Positions 8,445 to 17,652 of a stretch of 64,000 nt of DNA are shown here, one piece after another. The stretch is taken from contig JAHJHT010000013.1 of NCBI GenBank assembly GCA_018823835.1, positions 310,001-374,000 on the forward strand, read 5' to 3'. This stretch comes from Alphaproteobacteria bacterium. Its GTDB lineage: Bacteria; Pseudomonadota; Alphaproteobacteria; Rhizobiales; Rhizobiaceae. The notes below the pieces were generated by a model. It did no database searches. It was not told the origin of the DNA and worked only from the letters and a program-made list of their open reading frames with translations. Position numbers and translations under genes: made by a program. Within the stretch, counting starts at the first letter, position 1. Every line of letters starts with the position of its first letter.

Positions 8445-10919
8445 ATGGACTTCCGCCCGCGCAACCTCCTTGCCGTCCTTTTCCTGGCCATGACCATGGC
8501 CTGGCCGATGGCGGCCGTTGCGCAAGGCGTCGGGAGCACCGGGTCGCCGCTGATCAACAGCCAGCGCCAGGCCATCGACGCAATCGCCAAGCAGACGGAC
8601 GAGTTCGAGAAGCGGGTTGCCGCCAACGCCGAAAACGATGCACGCCTGGTCGAGATACGGCTGAAGCTGGAAGAGTTGTCGCGCAGCCTGCTGTCGACCG
8701 CCGTCGCCTTCCGGCCGCGTCTGGCGGAAATCAGCTCCCGGCTCGAACAGCTCGGCCCGGCGCCTGCCGAGGGCCAGCCTGCCGAGCCTGACATCATAGC
8801 CTCGGAGAGGCAGGAACTGGTTGCCGAAAAGGCCGAGATCAACGCCGTGCTCGGCGTCGCCGAATCCCTCTCGATCAGGGTCAGCAACCTTATCGACCGC
8901 ATCGGCGTGATGCGCAGCGACCTGTTCCGCAACATGCTGACCAAGCGCTACGAACTGACCGAAGCCTTCGGCAGCGAGATGCTGGCGGATATCCGTACCG
9001 AGGTGACCAGCCTCTACAGCGCCATCGCCTCGTGGCTGCGCTTCGTGTTCCAGTTCAAGCTGCAGTCCTTCCTGGGGGCGACGTTCTTCGCGCTGGCCGC
9101 GGCCGCGGTCCTGCTGGTCGGCGGGCGCCGCGTCTTCAACCGGGTGTTCGACGCAGATCCGCTGGCCGAGGCCCCGTCCTATCTCAGCCGGCTGTCGCTT
9201 GCCTTCTGGTCGACCTTGCTGCCCACTGCAGCGGTGGCCGCATTCCTTGCGTCCACTCTCTTTTTCTTCAACTATTTCAACATATTGCGCGGGGATATCG
9301 GCGTTTTCCTGAACGCGCTCTTCCTCGTCATCGGCGTGGTATTCTGCGTCAACCGGCTGGCCCGCGCCGTGCTTTCGCCCAGCCTGCCCAACTGGCGGCT
9401 GATGTCGATCGGCTCCGGCACGGCGCGTCGCCTGGTTCTGCTGGTGACGGCAATGGCGATCGTGATTGGCTTCAACAACTTCCTGACCGTGGTCAACGAC
9501 CAGATGGGGTCGCCGCTGTCGCTGACCATCATCCGCAGCTTCTTCGCCGCCATCATCGTCGGCGTGCTGCTGATCCTGATCGGCCTGTTGAAGGCCGAGG
9601 AGGGGGCCTGGCGGCCATGGCGGGTATGGCTGCGCTACACGTCCATCGCGCTTGGCGCCATCATCATTCTGGTCGCGCTGCTCGGCTATATCGGGCTTGC
9701 CATCTTCATCTCGCTGCAGATCGTCGTGACAGGTACGATCCTGATCACGGCCTATATCGGCATCCTGTCGTCGCGGGCCGTCGGCGCGGAAGGCGGCTTT
9801 GCCGAGACTTCGCTTGGCCGCTGGATGGCGCGCAAGGGAAATACCGACGATGCAACGCTCGACCAGTTCGGCCTCGTCGTCAGCCTCCTGATCAACGCGA
9901 TGATCATCCTGATCTTCCTTCCGCTGATCCTGTTGATGTGGGGCTTCCAGACCGGCGACATCGAAGCCTGGGCCTACAGGCTGGGCTCGGGCTTCACCAT
10001 CGGCACGTTCCGGTTCTCGCCGACGGGCATCCTGACCGGCATCGCGGTCTTCGTGGTCGGCTACTTCCTGACCCGCTGGTTCCAGGGCTGGCTTGACGGA
10101 TCTGTCATGGCGCGCGGGCGCGTGGACGCCGGCGTGCGCAACTCGATCAAGACCGTTGTCGGCTATGCCGGATTGGCGCTCGCCGCCATCGTCGCCATCT
10201 CGTCGGCTGGCATCGACCTGTCGAACCTGGCGCTGATCGCCGGCGGCCTGTCGCTCGGCATCGGCTTCGGCCTGCAGAACGTCGTCTCCAACTTCGTCTC
10301 CGGCCTGATCCTGCTCGTCGAGCGGCCCTTCAAGGCGGGCGACTGGATCGTGGCCGGCGAGTTCTCCGGCACGGTCAAGAAGATCAGCGTGCGGGCGACC
10401 GAGATCGAGACCTTTCAGCGCCAGACGGTGATCCTGCCCAATTCGGACCTGATCAACAGCGCGGTCGGCAACTGGACACACCGCAACAAGCTCGGCCGCG
10501 TCGAGGTGCCCGTGGGTGTCGCCTACGGCTCGGATGCCAGGCGCGTGCACGAGATCCTGATGACGCTGGCGCAGGAACACCCGCTGGTGCTGAAGAACCC
10601 CGAGCCTTTCGTGCTGTTCGGTGGCTTTGGCGATTCGTCGCTGGATTTCGAACTACGCGTCTTCCTTGCCGATGTGACCAATCTGGGCATCGTGCAGAAC
10701 GACCTGCGCTTCGGCATCCTCGACGCCTTCGCCAAGGAGAACATCGAGATTCCGTTCCCGCAGCGCGATCTCAACATCCGAACCCCGGCGCCGAAGGCAC
10801 CCTGGCCGACCGACGATGACCAGGCGGAAGCGGCGCTGGTTGAGCGCAAGCGCCGTACGGCGGCCGCCGCTCCGGCGCGCCGGAGCCGCAGCCGGTCGCG
10901 CAAGCCCGATCCGGAATAG
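8445..10919 (+). CDS. Large MscS-family mechanosensitive channel with DUF3772 domain
   Basis: An 824-residue inner-membrane protein: signal peptide (residues 1-28, ending PMAAVAQG), a periplasmic DUF3772 region with helical and coiled-coil character (about 30-190), a series of membrane segments, then a C-terminal MscS pore and beta domain. The pore helix region contains NLALIAGGLSLGIGFGLQNV followed by VSNFVSGLILLVERPFKAGD. Such channels protect against osmotic downshock, relevant in a cell handling betaine-type osmolytes. The ATG at 8445 gives a clean signal peptide; an upstream GTG does not. Divergent from soxB. The C-terminus is Arg/Ser-rich. Confidence 0.92.
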   Translation: MDFRPRNLLAVLFLAMTMAWPMAAVAQGVGSTGSPLINSQRQAIDAIAKQTDEFEKRVAANAENDARLVEIRLKLEELSRSLLSTAVAFRPRLAEISSRLEQLGPAPAEGQPAEPDIIASERQELVAEKAEINAVLGVAESLSIRVSNLIDRIGVMRSDLFRNMLTKRYELTEAFGSEMLADIRTEVTSLYSAIASWLRFVFQFKLQSFLGATFFALAAAAVLLVGGRRVFNRVFDADPLAEAPSYLSRLSLAFWSTLLPTAAVAAFLASTLFFFNYFNILRGDIGVFLNALFLVIGVVFCVNRLARAVLSPSLPNWRLMSIGSGTARRLVLLVTAMAIVIGFNNFLTVVNDQMGSPLSLTIIRSFFAAIIVGVLLILIGLLKAEEGAWRPWRVWLRYTSIALGAIIILVALLGYIGLAIFISLQIVVTGTILITAYIGILSSRAVGAEGGFAETSLGRWMARKGNTDDATLDQFGLVVSLLINAMIILIFLPLILLMWGFQTGDIEAWAYRLGSGFTIGTFRFSPTGILTGIAVFVVGYFLTRWFQGWLDGSVMARGRVDAGVRNSIKTVVGYAGLALAAIVAISSAGIDLSNLALIAGGLSLGIGFGLQNVVSNFVSGLILLVERPFKAGDWIVAGEFSGTVKKISVRATEIETFQRQTVILPNSDLINSAVGNWTHRNKLGRVEVPVGVAYGSDARRVHEILMTLAQEHPLVLKNPEPFVLFGGFGDSSLDFELRVFLADVTNLGIVQNDLRFGILDAFAKENIEIPFPQRDLNIRTPAPKAPWPTDDDQAEAALVERKRRTAAAAPARRSRSRSRKPDPE

Positions 10920-11037
10920 GCAGGCCGTGAGTGAACGATGCATTCAGTTGCCGTTCAGCTTGCTTGCCCTATAGAGTCTCACCAAGGGCTCAGATGCCCG
11001 TTCTGGAAATAGGGGCGGTGGCAACACCGGTGCACAT

Positions 11038-11301
11038 ATGTTGAGATCAATCGTCGTTACAAGCGCGCTTCTGGCTGCCGTGGCATCCGCCGTGGCGGCG
11101 AGCGCGGTCAACCGCGACAGCGAGCCGCGCACCCTCATCGTCACCGAGGGCGGCAGCAAGTCGGAACTGGCGCTTGGCGCGGGCGAGACCGTCGAGTTCT
11201 GCCCTAACGGATGCTTCGTCACCATGCCCAATGGTGACCTCGAGGCGCTGAGTGGCGGCGAGACGGTCGAGATCGTCGGCGGCGTCGGCCGCGTCAAGTA
11301 G
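11038..11301 (+). CDS. Small secreted protein of unknown function
   Basis: An 87-residue protein with a clear signal peptide (MLRSIVVTSALLAAVASAVAA) and a short acidic mature domain containing a CPNGCF pair of cysteines and GD/GE-rich turns. I do not recognise a family. It is followed 22 bp later by a strong terminator hairpin, supporting a discrete transcript. Confidence 0.7.
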   Translation: MLRSIVVTSALLAAVASAVAASAVNRDSEPRTLIVTEGGSKSELALGAGETVEFCPNGCFVTMPNGDLEALSGGETVEIVGGVGRVK

Positions 11302-11321
11302 ATCGCGCATTCCACAGAACG

Positions 11322-11352
11322 ACAAAGGCCGGACGACAGTCCGGCCTTTTGT
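11322..11352. terminator. Rho-independent terminator, probably bidirectional
   Basis: Perfect hairpin AAAGGCCGGAC-GACA-GTCCGGCCTTT with TTTT on the + strand and a matching A-run on the other side. It ends the small secreted protein gene. Confidence 0.85.
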
Positions 11353-11522
11353 CGTTGTGGCGGTCCCTTTTCTGTGGTTCCGATGAGGCGCGGCGGCAGC
11401 CGTATCGGGCAATCGCGGGGCCGGTCGTCGCGCGGCTTTCGGGCAATGTCGCAAACAGGCTGCAATCCTCGTGCGGCTCGGCCATATAGTCGGCCCGCAT
11501 CAGCATTTCGGAGCAGCGTCCA

Positions 11523-14084
11523 ATGGCAGAATTTCCGGCAAGGGCGAAGGTCGTCATCATCGGGCTCGGCGGCATCGTGGGCGCCTCGGTCGCCCACCAC
11601 CTGATCGAGCGCGGCTGGGACGACATCGTCGGCATCGACAAGTCGGGCATCCCGACCGACATCGGCTCGACGGCGCACGCCTCCGACTTCTGCTACACGA
11701 CCAGCCACGACTTCCTGTCCTGCTGGACGACGCTCTATTCCATCGATTTCTACGAGAAGATGGGCCACTACGCGCGCATCGGCGGGCTCGAGGTCGCGCG
11801 CGTCGGCGACGACGACCGGATGGAGGAGATCCGCCGCAAGATCGCCTCGGCCAAGGCCTTCGGAACGCGCGCCCGGCTGATAGAGCCGGCCGAGATCAAA
11901 GAGAAATTCCCGCTGATCGAGGAGGACATGGTGCAGGGCGGCCTGTGGGACCCCGACGCGGGCCTCGTCATTCCGCGCAGCCAGACCGTTGCCGGAAAGC
12001 TGGTCGACCAGGCGGAAGCCACCGGCAAGCTGAAAGCCTTCGCCAATACGCCGGCAAAATCGCTGGTCATCGAGAACGGCCGCATCAAGGGCGTCGTCAC
12101 TGACCGCGGCACGATCGAGGCCGACTACGTCGTCGTCTGCGCCGGCATCTGGGGCAGGCTGATCGCCGAGATGGCAGGCGAGGACCTTCCGGTCATGCCG
12201 ATCGACCATCCGCTGACGTTCTTCGGGCCGTACAACGAGTTTGCCGGCACCGGCAAGGAGATCGGCTGGCCGCTGCTGCGCGACCAGGGCAACTCTGCCT
12301 ACATGCGCGACACCGGCGACCCGAAGACGGCAGAAGGCGGACAGATCGAGTGGGGCTATTACGAGGAGAAGGATCCGCGACTGTGTCATCCGCGCGAGCT
12401 TCTGGAAAAGCACGAATCCCGGCTGTCGCCGTCGCAGCGCGATCTCGACATGCAACAGATCCTGGAGCCGCTCGAGCGGGCCATGGAACTGACGCCGATC
12501 CTCGGCGAACTCGGCTACAATGAGGGCCATTCCTTCAACGGCCTGCTGCAGGTGACGACCGACGGCGGCCCGTCCATGGGCGAGAGCCAGAAGGTGAGGG
12601 GGCTGTGGTACGCCGTCGCCGTCTGGGTCAAGGATGGGCCCGGCATGGGCAAGCTGATCGCCGACTGGATGACCGACGGTCGCACCGAGGTGGACCACCA
12701 CGCGCTCGACTATGCGCGCTTCTATCCGCACCAGACCGGGGAACAGTTCATCCACGACCGCTGCACGGAGACGGCGCAGAAGGTCTATAACCCGGCGGTG
12801 CATCCGCGCGAGCCTTTCTCAAAGGGACGCAATATCCGCCGCTCGCCCTTCTGGGAGCGCGAGAAGGAACTCGGCGGACACTTCATGGAACTCGGCGGCT
12901 GGGAACGCGCGCACGGCTATGCCGCCAACGAACCGCTGCTGGAAAAATACGGCGACCGCGTGCCGGTCCGTGCGAACGAATGGGACAACCGCCATTTCTG
13001 GCGTGTCTCCAACGCCGAGCACCTCGCCATGAGCGAGGATTGCGGCATCGTGAACCTGTCGCACTTCGCCATGTACGACGTCGAGGGGCCGGACCATGTA
13101 GCGCTGATGGAGTGGATCTGCGCGGCGCGGATCGGCGGCGACGCCAATATCGGCAAGGGCATCTACACCCATTTCCTCGACGACGAGGGCATGGTGCGGG
13201 CAGACCTGACCGTCATCCGGATGGCCGACCGTTGCCGGGTGATCGACGGGGCGGACGCCGGCCCGCGCGATTTCCACTACATGCGCCGCGAAGCTGAGGA
13301 CAAGGGTTTCGACGTAACCATCACCGACGTGACCGAGAAATTCGTCACGCTCGGCATCTGGGGGCCGAATGCGCGCACGACCCTGCAGAAGGTGGTCGAG
13401 AATCCCGACAGCCTGTCGCAGGAAAACTTCCCCTTCGCCGCGATCAAGCCGCTGAAGATCGGCGGCAAGGACGTCACCGCCTTCCGCATCTCCTATGTCG
13501 GCGAGCAGGGCTGGGAACTGCACATGCGCTACGAGGACGGGCTGGCCGTGTGGGATGCGCTGCGAGAGACCGGCGTCATGCCCTTCGGCGTCGAGACCTA
13601 TGCCAATACCCGCCGCATGGAAAAGAGCCTGCGGCTGCAGAATGCCGACCTCCTGACCGAATACAACCTGCTGGAGGCCGACCTCGCCCGACCGAAGGTC
13701 AAGGACGCCGATTTCCGCGGCAAGGCCAAGCACCTGGAATACCGGGCGCGCGAGCACCAGCCGGCAATGCTGTGCACGCTGGTGATGACCGACAATGTCG
13801 ATTCGAAGGGTGTCGCGCGCTATCCCGTCGGCATCATGCCGGTGATGGATCCCACGACCGGCGAGACGCTGGTCGATGAACTCGGCCGCCGCTCCTTCAC
13901 AACATCCGTGGCCTTCGGCCCGACGATCGGCAAGAACATTGCGCTCGCCTACCTGCCCTGGTCGCATTGCCTGGAGGGCCGCAAGCTGGCGGTCGAGTAC
14001 TTTGGCGAGACCTATCCGGTCGAGGTCGCGGCGGTGGGCTACAAGCCGCTCTACGATCCGGAGAACCTCAAGCCCCGGAGCTAG
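11523..14084 (+). CDS. DMGDH/sarcosine dehydrogenase-like FAD and GcvT-domain protein
   Basis: An 853-residue two-domain protein. The N-terminal DAO-fold FAD domain has IIGLGGIVGASVAHHL and the segment GSTAHAS (His52), aligned with the covalent-FAD His region of dimethylglycine oxidases. The C-terminal half is a GcvT/aminomethyltransferase-like folate domain (HFAMYDVEGPDHVALMEWI, then FRISYVGEQGWELHMRYED). Family members oxidise dimethylglycine, sarcosine or related N-methyl compounds and transfer the C1 unit to H4F. It stands alone between two terminator-bounded regions. It diverges from the 49589 paralogue around the covalent site (STAHAS against SSWHAAG), so the substrate may differ. Confidence 0.85.
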   Translation: MAEFPARAKVVIIGLGGIVGASVAHHLIERGWDDIVGIDKSGIPTDIGSTAHASDFCYTTSHDFLSCWTTLYSIDFYEKMGHYARIGGLEVARVGDDDRMEEIRRKIASAKAFGTRARLIEPAEIKEKFPLIEEDMVQGGLWDPDAGLVIPRSQTVAGKLVDQAEATGKLKAFANTPAKSLVIENGRIKGVVTDRGTIEADYVVVCAGIWGRLIAEMAGEDLPVMPIDHPLTFFGPYNEFAGTGKEIGWPLLRDQGNSAYMRDTGDPKTAEGGQIEWGYYEEKDPRLCHPRELLEKHESRLSPSQRDLDMQQILEPLERAMELTPILGELGYNEGHSFNGLLQVTTDGGPSMGESQKVRGLWYAVAVWVKDGPGMGKLIADWMTDGRTEVDHHALDYARFYPHQTGEQFIHDRCTETAQKVYNPAVHPREPFSKGRNIRRSPFWEREKELGGHFMELGGWERAHGYAANEPLLEKYGDRVPVRANEWDNRHFWRVSNAEHLAMSEDCGIVNLSHFAMYDVEGPDHVALMEWICAARIGGDANIGKGIYTHFLDDEGMVRADLTVIRMADRCRVIDGADAGPRDFHYMRREAEDKGFDVTITDVTEKFVTLGIWGPNARTTLQKVVENPDSLSQENFPFAAIKPLKIGGKDVTAFRISYVGEQGWELHMRYEDGLAVWDALRETGVMPFGVETYANTRRMEKSLRLQNADLLTEYNLLEADLARPKVKDADFRGKAKHLEYRAREHQPAMLCTLVMTDNVDSKGVARYPVGIMPVMDPTTGETLVDELGRRSFTTSVAFGPTIGKNIALAYLPWSHCLEGRKLAVEYFGETYPVEVAAVGYKPLYDPENLKPRS

Positions 14085-14130
14085 AGCTGACGCTGGCTGC
14101 GGCCCCGAGGCGTCCGGGTGACGACCGGCG

Positions 14131-14784
14131 CTAGGTCTTGGCCGTCTCGGTTCCGAACGACGCCAGTTGCTGGCCGATCTGCTTGACGCTGCGCACGCGG
14201 TCTAGCTGGTCGTGCCAGAACGAGCTGCCGCCGGCCGCCGCGAGACCGCAGAGCAGGTAGCCGACGAACTCGACCTCCGGGCGGCCGGGCGTGCCGGCCC
14301 CGGTGATATGCAGGACGTTGAGGTCGGCATACCAGGCGACGGCGACGCCGATCGCCGCCGAGATGATGCGCAGCGCAAAGACCCGTTTCTCCTCGCTCCG
14401 CGCCATGGCGGCGCGCAGCGGCGCCGCCGTCTCGTGCAGCCAGAGCCGCTCGCGCTCGATCACTGCGTCCTTGTCGGCCGGGTCTATCGCGCGGGCGAGC
14501 TCCTCGATGATCCGGGTGCAGCGGGCGCGGGTCTCGTCCATGGCGCCTGCCTGCACCTTGACGAGTTCGACCAGCCCGGCGAAGCGGGCATATTCCCTGC
14601 TCTCCGGCTTGACGAACTCCGAGACCTCGGCGAGCGCGTCGTCCAGCGAGGTCTTGGATTTGAGCAGCGGGATGCCGACCAGCGCGAGCACGCCCCTGAA
14701 GTTCTCCAGAATCGTCTCGACGGCAAGGGACAGGATGAAGAAGGCGGCGACGATCGTGCCGATCGTCGAAAAGAAGTCTGTCAT
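14131..14784 (-). CDS. Hypothetical membrane protein
   Basis: A 217-residue protein with an N-terminal membrane segment (FFSTIGTIVAAFFILSLAVE), a charged helical middle (about 40-130) and a C-terminal hydrophobic region. I recognise no family. An ATG pair lies at 14787/14784; the second has better spacing from GGAG. A longer in-frame extension would overlap the DUF1194 gene and is rejected. Convergent with the upstream DMGDH-like gene, divergent from the DUF1194 gene. Confidence 0.65.
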   Translation of the reverse strand: MTDFFSTIGTIVAAFFILSLAVETILENFRGVLALVGIPLLKSKTSLDDALAEVSEFVKPESREYARFAGLVELVKVQAGAMDETRARCTRIIEELARAIDPADKDAVIERERLWLHETAAPLRAAMARSEEKRVFALRIISAAIGVAVAWYADLNVLHITGAGTPGRPEVEFVGYLLCGLAAAGGSSFWHDQLDRVRSVKQIGQQLASFGTETAKT

Positions 14785-14981
14785 CATCGCTCCAACCCCG
14801 CTGGCGGCCTGCAACCCGATGTAGCGCGGTTGATAACACCTAATGCGTGTATCGTCAATTGTTATGCAACCATTACGATTATCTCTCCTCGGGCTCCGGG
14901 CGATAATCGTGATCGCAACATTGTGAAGCCGAATGGCGGGCTCCGGCTTTGCAGCGCCCGATATTGGCGTAACATCCAGGC

Positions 14982-15836
14982 ATGAATCGTCCAGGATCCG
15001 TGTGGCGGGGTTTTGGGGCCGGCGCGGCATTGGCGTCCGCATTGTCATTCTCCCTGGGTGCGGACGCCGCCGAGCCGGTTGACGTCGAGCTCGTGCTGGC
15101 AGTCGACGTGTCTCTGTCCATGTCACCGGCCGAGCTTGAGATTCAGCGCGCGGGCTATGCCGCCGCACTGACGCATGAGCGGGTTCTCCAGGCGATAGCC
15201 GAGGGGGTTCACGGCAAGATTGCCGTGACCTATTTCGAATGGGCCGGCACGGTATCGCACAACGTGGTCGTGCCATGGACAGTGATCGCCAGTCGCGGCG
15301 ATGCCGAGCACGTGGCGCGGCAGCTCGCCTCGCAGCCGCCAAGAAGCGCGCGCCGGACATCGATCTCGGGGGCGCTTGAATTCGGCGCCGACCTGCTCGC
15401 CGAGAGCCCGTTCCAGGGCATCAAGCGGGTCATCGACGTTTCCGGCGACGGACCGAACAACCAGGGCGCGCCGGTCGACCTGACGCGCGACGCGGTGACC
15501 CGGCAGCGCATCACCATCAACGGCCTGCCGCTGATGACGAGCAGCGGCTTCACCAGCGCCTATGACGTCAACGATCTCGACCAGTATTACACCGACTGCG
15601 TGATCGGCGGTCCGGGCGCCTTCATGATCCCGGTCAACGACTGGTCGCAGTTTCCCGAGGCGATCCGGCGCAAGCTGGTGCTCGAACTGGCAGGCCTGCA
15701 CTCGCCGGCCTGGGTTGCGGAAGAGTCGGCGCACCCGCCGGTCGTTCGCGCGCAAGCTGCATCGCCCTACGATTGCATGATCGGCGAGAAGATGTGGCGC
15801 AACCGAAGCTGGATGTACGACGACGACACGCGCTGA
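14982..15836 (+). CDS. DUF1194 secreted VWA-like protein
   Basis: A 284-residue exported protein. The signal peptide ends near GADAAEPVD, then a von Willebrand factor A-like domain opens with VDVELVLAVDVSLSMSP, whose DVSLS is a MIDAS metal-site motif. The pattern (ALTHERVLQAI, FEWAG, DVSGDGPNN) is that of DUF1194 proteins common in Rhizobiales. Precise role unknown; protein-protein adhesion is the usual VWA function. Confidence 0.85.
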   Translation: MNRPGSVWRGFGAGAALASALSFSLGADAAEPVDVELVLAVDVSLSMSPAELEIQRAGYAAALTHERVLQAIAEGVHGKIAVTYFEWAGTVSHNVVVPWTVIASRGDAEHVARQLASQPPRSARRTSISGALEFGADLLAESPFQGIKRVIDVSGDGPNNQGAPVDLTRDAVTRQRITINGLPLMTSSGFTSAYDVNDLDQYYTDCVIGGPGAFMIPVNDWSQFPEAIRRKLVLELAGLHSPAWVAEESAHPPVVRAQAASPYDCMIGEKMWRNRSWMYDDDTR

Positions 15837-15874
15837 GCGGCCGACCCGTCGCGCGCCGGCCCGCGGGCCGAATT

Positions 15875-16717
15875 TCAGAGGATGCCGCGGATAAGGCCCT
15901 CAAAACCGTCGGCCAGGGTTGCAGGCGAGATCGCATCGACATTGCGAGGTGCGGCCCCCGGCGTCTTGTTGGCGTCAAAGAGGTAGGACTTGCCGTCATG
16001 GACGGCGAAATCGAACTTTCCGAAGTCGATGCCGAGTTCCTGGCGCCTGCGACGCAAGTCTTGAGGCACTTCGGCGGGCTCGAAGCGGAATATGTCGCCA
16101 CCCTTGACCAGCGGGCTCCTGGAAACGAACCGGCCACATAACTCGCCGTCGCCACAGAAGATCCAGTGGCGCATGGCATAACCGTCCTTCTCCCGCTCGG
16201 GCAGAAACTGCTCAACGACGAGTGTGGCATCATCGAACGCCTCCGGGGGCACCTCCGAGGAATGGTCGTAGACCCTGTAGTCCTTGAGACGCCGCGCTTC
16301 CGGAAATGGCATGGGCCGTCCCGACCGTCTCGCCATTCGGTTGAGATGCTGTTCCGGCGAGCCGCCATGATTGTAATTGCTCTTCACGATCACCGGGCCT
16401 TCCCAGCTGCCGCCGGGTTCGACAACCGCCTGGCTGATCTTTCGCTTGGATATGTCGGTGGCTCGGAGATTCACACATATCGGGAAGCTGCTGGCGTAGT
16501 CGACATAGTCTTGCGGCGTGACGGTCGCATCGACATGCAGCAGCGCGGCGTCGCCTTGCGGACGGTCGCCCAGCCCTTGCAGCACGATGCAGGTGTGTCC
16601 TCGGGCGCGCAGCTCGGGCACCGCGGTGGCAAACATGTAGCGGTTATGCCGATGAAACAGCCCGCGTCGATTCGAGAACCGGTCATATTCGTGCGTAATC
16701 AAGACGATCCGGGCCAT
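15875..16717 (-). CDS. ATP-grasp fold protein of unknown specificity
   Basis: A 280-residue protein with ATP-grasp features: GPVIVKSNYNHGG (the ATP-binding lysine strand and loop), LVVEQFLPE, and a metal-site strand FDFAVHDGKSYLFDANKTPG. Members ligate a carboxylate to an amine or thiol via an acyl phosphate. The N-terminus (MARIVLITHEYDRFSNRRGL) resembles the pre-grasp domain of small peptide or natural-product ligases. It is divergent from a methyltransferase-like gene (86 bp between starts), and both look slightly less GC-rich than their neighbours. Substrate unknown. Confidence 0.65.
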   Translation of the reverse strand: MARIVLITHEYDRFSNRRGLFHRHNRYMFATAVPELRARGHTCIVLQGLGDRPQGDAALLHVDATVTPQDYVDYASSFPICVNLRATDISKRKISQAVVEPGGSWEGPVIVKSNYNHGGSPEQHLNRMARRSGRPMPFPEARRLKDYRVYDHSSEVPPEAFDDATLVVEQFLPEREKDGYAMRHWIFCGDGELCGRFVSRSPLVKGGDIFRFEPAEVPQDLRRRRQELGIDFGKFDFAVHDGKSYLFDANKTPGAAPRNVDAISPATLADGFEGLIRGIL

Positions 16718-16802
16718 ATGTCCTCAAACACTTTCGCTTTTGTCTGACGTAAGGTAACCAAGTTGTTCGCACAGACGGCAATGAATGGAAAGTGGGGGTG
16801 GC

Positions 16803-17597
16803 ATGTCCGACATGTGGGCAAAGATCAGCGAAACGTGGGACATTCTGAAGCCGCCGCTCAGGCCTCATCCCGAGGTGGTTCGTGCGTTTGAACGTGAGAT
16901 CGACACGGCGGATACCGATATCGTCCTGCTTGGGGTGACGCCGGAATTCGCTCGATGGGGAAAAACCATGATCGCAGTGGACCTCATGCCAAACATGATC
17001 GGTGCGCTGTGGATCGGCGACGATGCGACGAGGCGTGCCGTGGTCGGTAACTGGGCCGACTTGCCGCTCGAAGACAACAGCTGCGACGCGGTCGTGGGTG
17101 ATGGTTGTCTCGGGGTGCTTCCAAATCGGGCGGTCCGGCTGGAAGTCCTCGGACAGATCGCCCGAGTGCTCAGGCCCGACGGTCGCGCCGCAATTCGGCT
17201 CTTTACGAGGAGCGAGACTCCGGAAACGCTTGCTGCGATCAAGGAAGATGCCCTCGCGGGCAGAATGAAAGCCATTGCCGAACTGGTGCTGCGCGTGTCG
17301 TTGGTGCTCGCCCCTCGGGACTGTGACGGAACGCTGAAAATGAGCGCCGTTCTGGATGCGATCAATGAAATGTTTCCAGACAGGGACGCACTTCTCGCTG
17401 CCGCCGGCTGGCAACCGAATGTTTTCAGTCTGATTGAAACTTACAAGAATTCCGACACGGTCTGCACCTGGGCCGATGGAGATACCATCGCGGAGGAAGC
17501 ATCGCGGCATTTTGGCGAAGTGCAGCTTGTTTCGAGTGGCGACTATCCGGTGGCGCAGTCCTGTCCGCTCCTGATCCTCGGCAAGCCCCTGCAGTGA
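16803..17597 (+). CDS. SAM-dependent methyltransferase-like protein
   Basis: A 264-residue protein with a degenerate class I methyltransferase layout: DTDIVLLGVTPEFA (motif I region), MIAVDLMPNMI (acidic strand), then LPLEDNSCDAVVGDGCLGVL, typical of Methyltransf_11-like proteins, and LGQIARVLRPDGRAAIRLF. Glycine-rich motif I is weak, so SAM binding is not certain. The ATG at 16803 follows a GGGGGTGG site. Divergent from the ATP-grasp gene, suggesting a functional pair. Confidence 0.65.
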   Translation: MSDMWAKISETWDILKPPLRPHPEVVRAFEREIDTADTDIVLLGVTPEFARWGKTMIAVDLMPNMIGALWIGDDATRRAVVGNWADLPLEDNSCDAVVGDGCLGVLPNRAVRLEVLGQIARVLRPDGRAAIRLFTRSETPETLAAIKEDALAGRMKAIAELVLRVSLVLAPRDCDGTLKMSAVLDAINEMFPDRDALLAAAGWQPNVFSLIETYKNSDTVCTWADGDTIAEEASRHFGEVQLVSSGDYPVAQSCPLLILGKPLQ

Positions 17598-17652
17598 TCC
17601 TGCATGCAGGGCACAAGGCCGTCCGCAGGTCAGCGGTCGCCCTTGCGGACCG

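Noticed and set aside
7701..10580. Long open frame on the minus strand opposite the MscS gene
   Set aside because: Its composition (repeated Arg, Gly, Asp, Gln without domain pattern) is that of a GC-rich antisense shadow; the MscS gene on the + strand has clear domains.
10944..12803. Long minus-strand open frame opposite the DMGDH-like gene
   Set aside because: No recognised domain and antisense to a clearly coding gene; also crosses a terminator hairpin.
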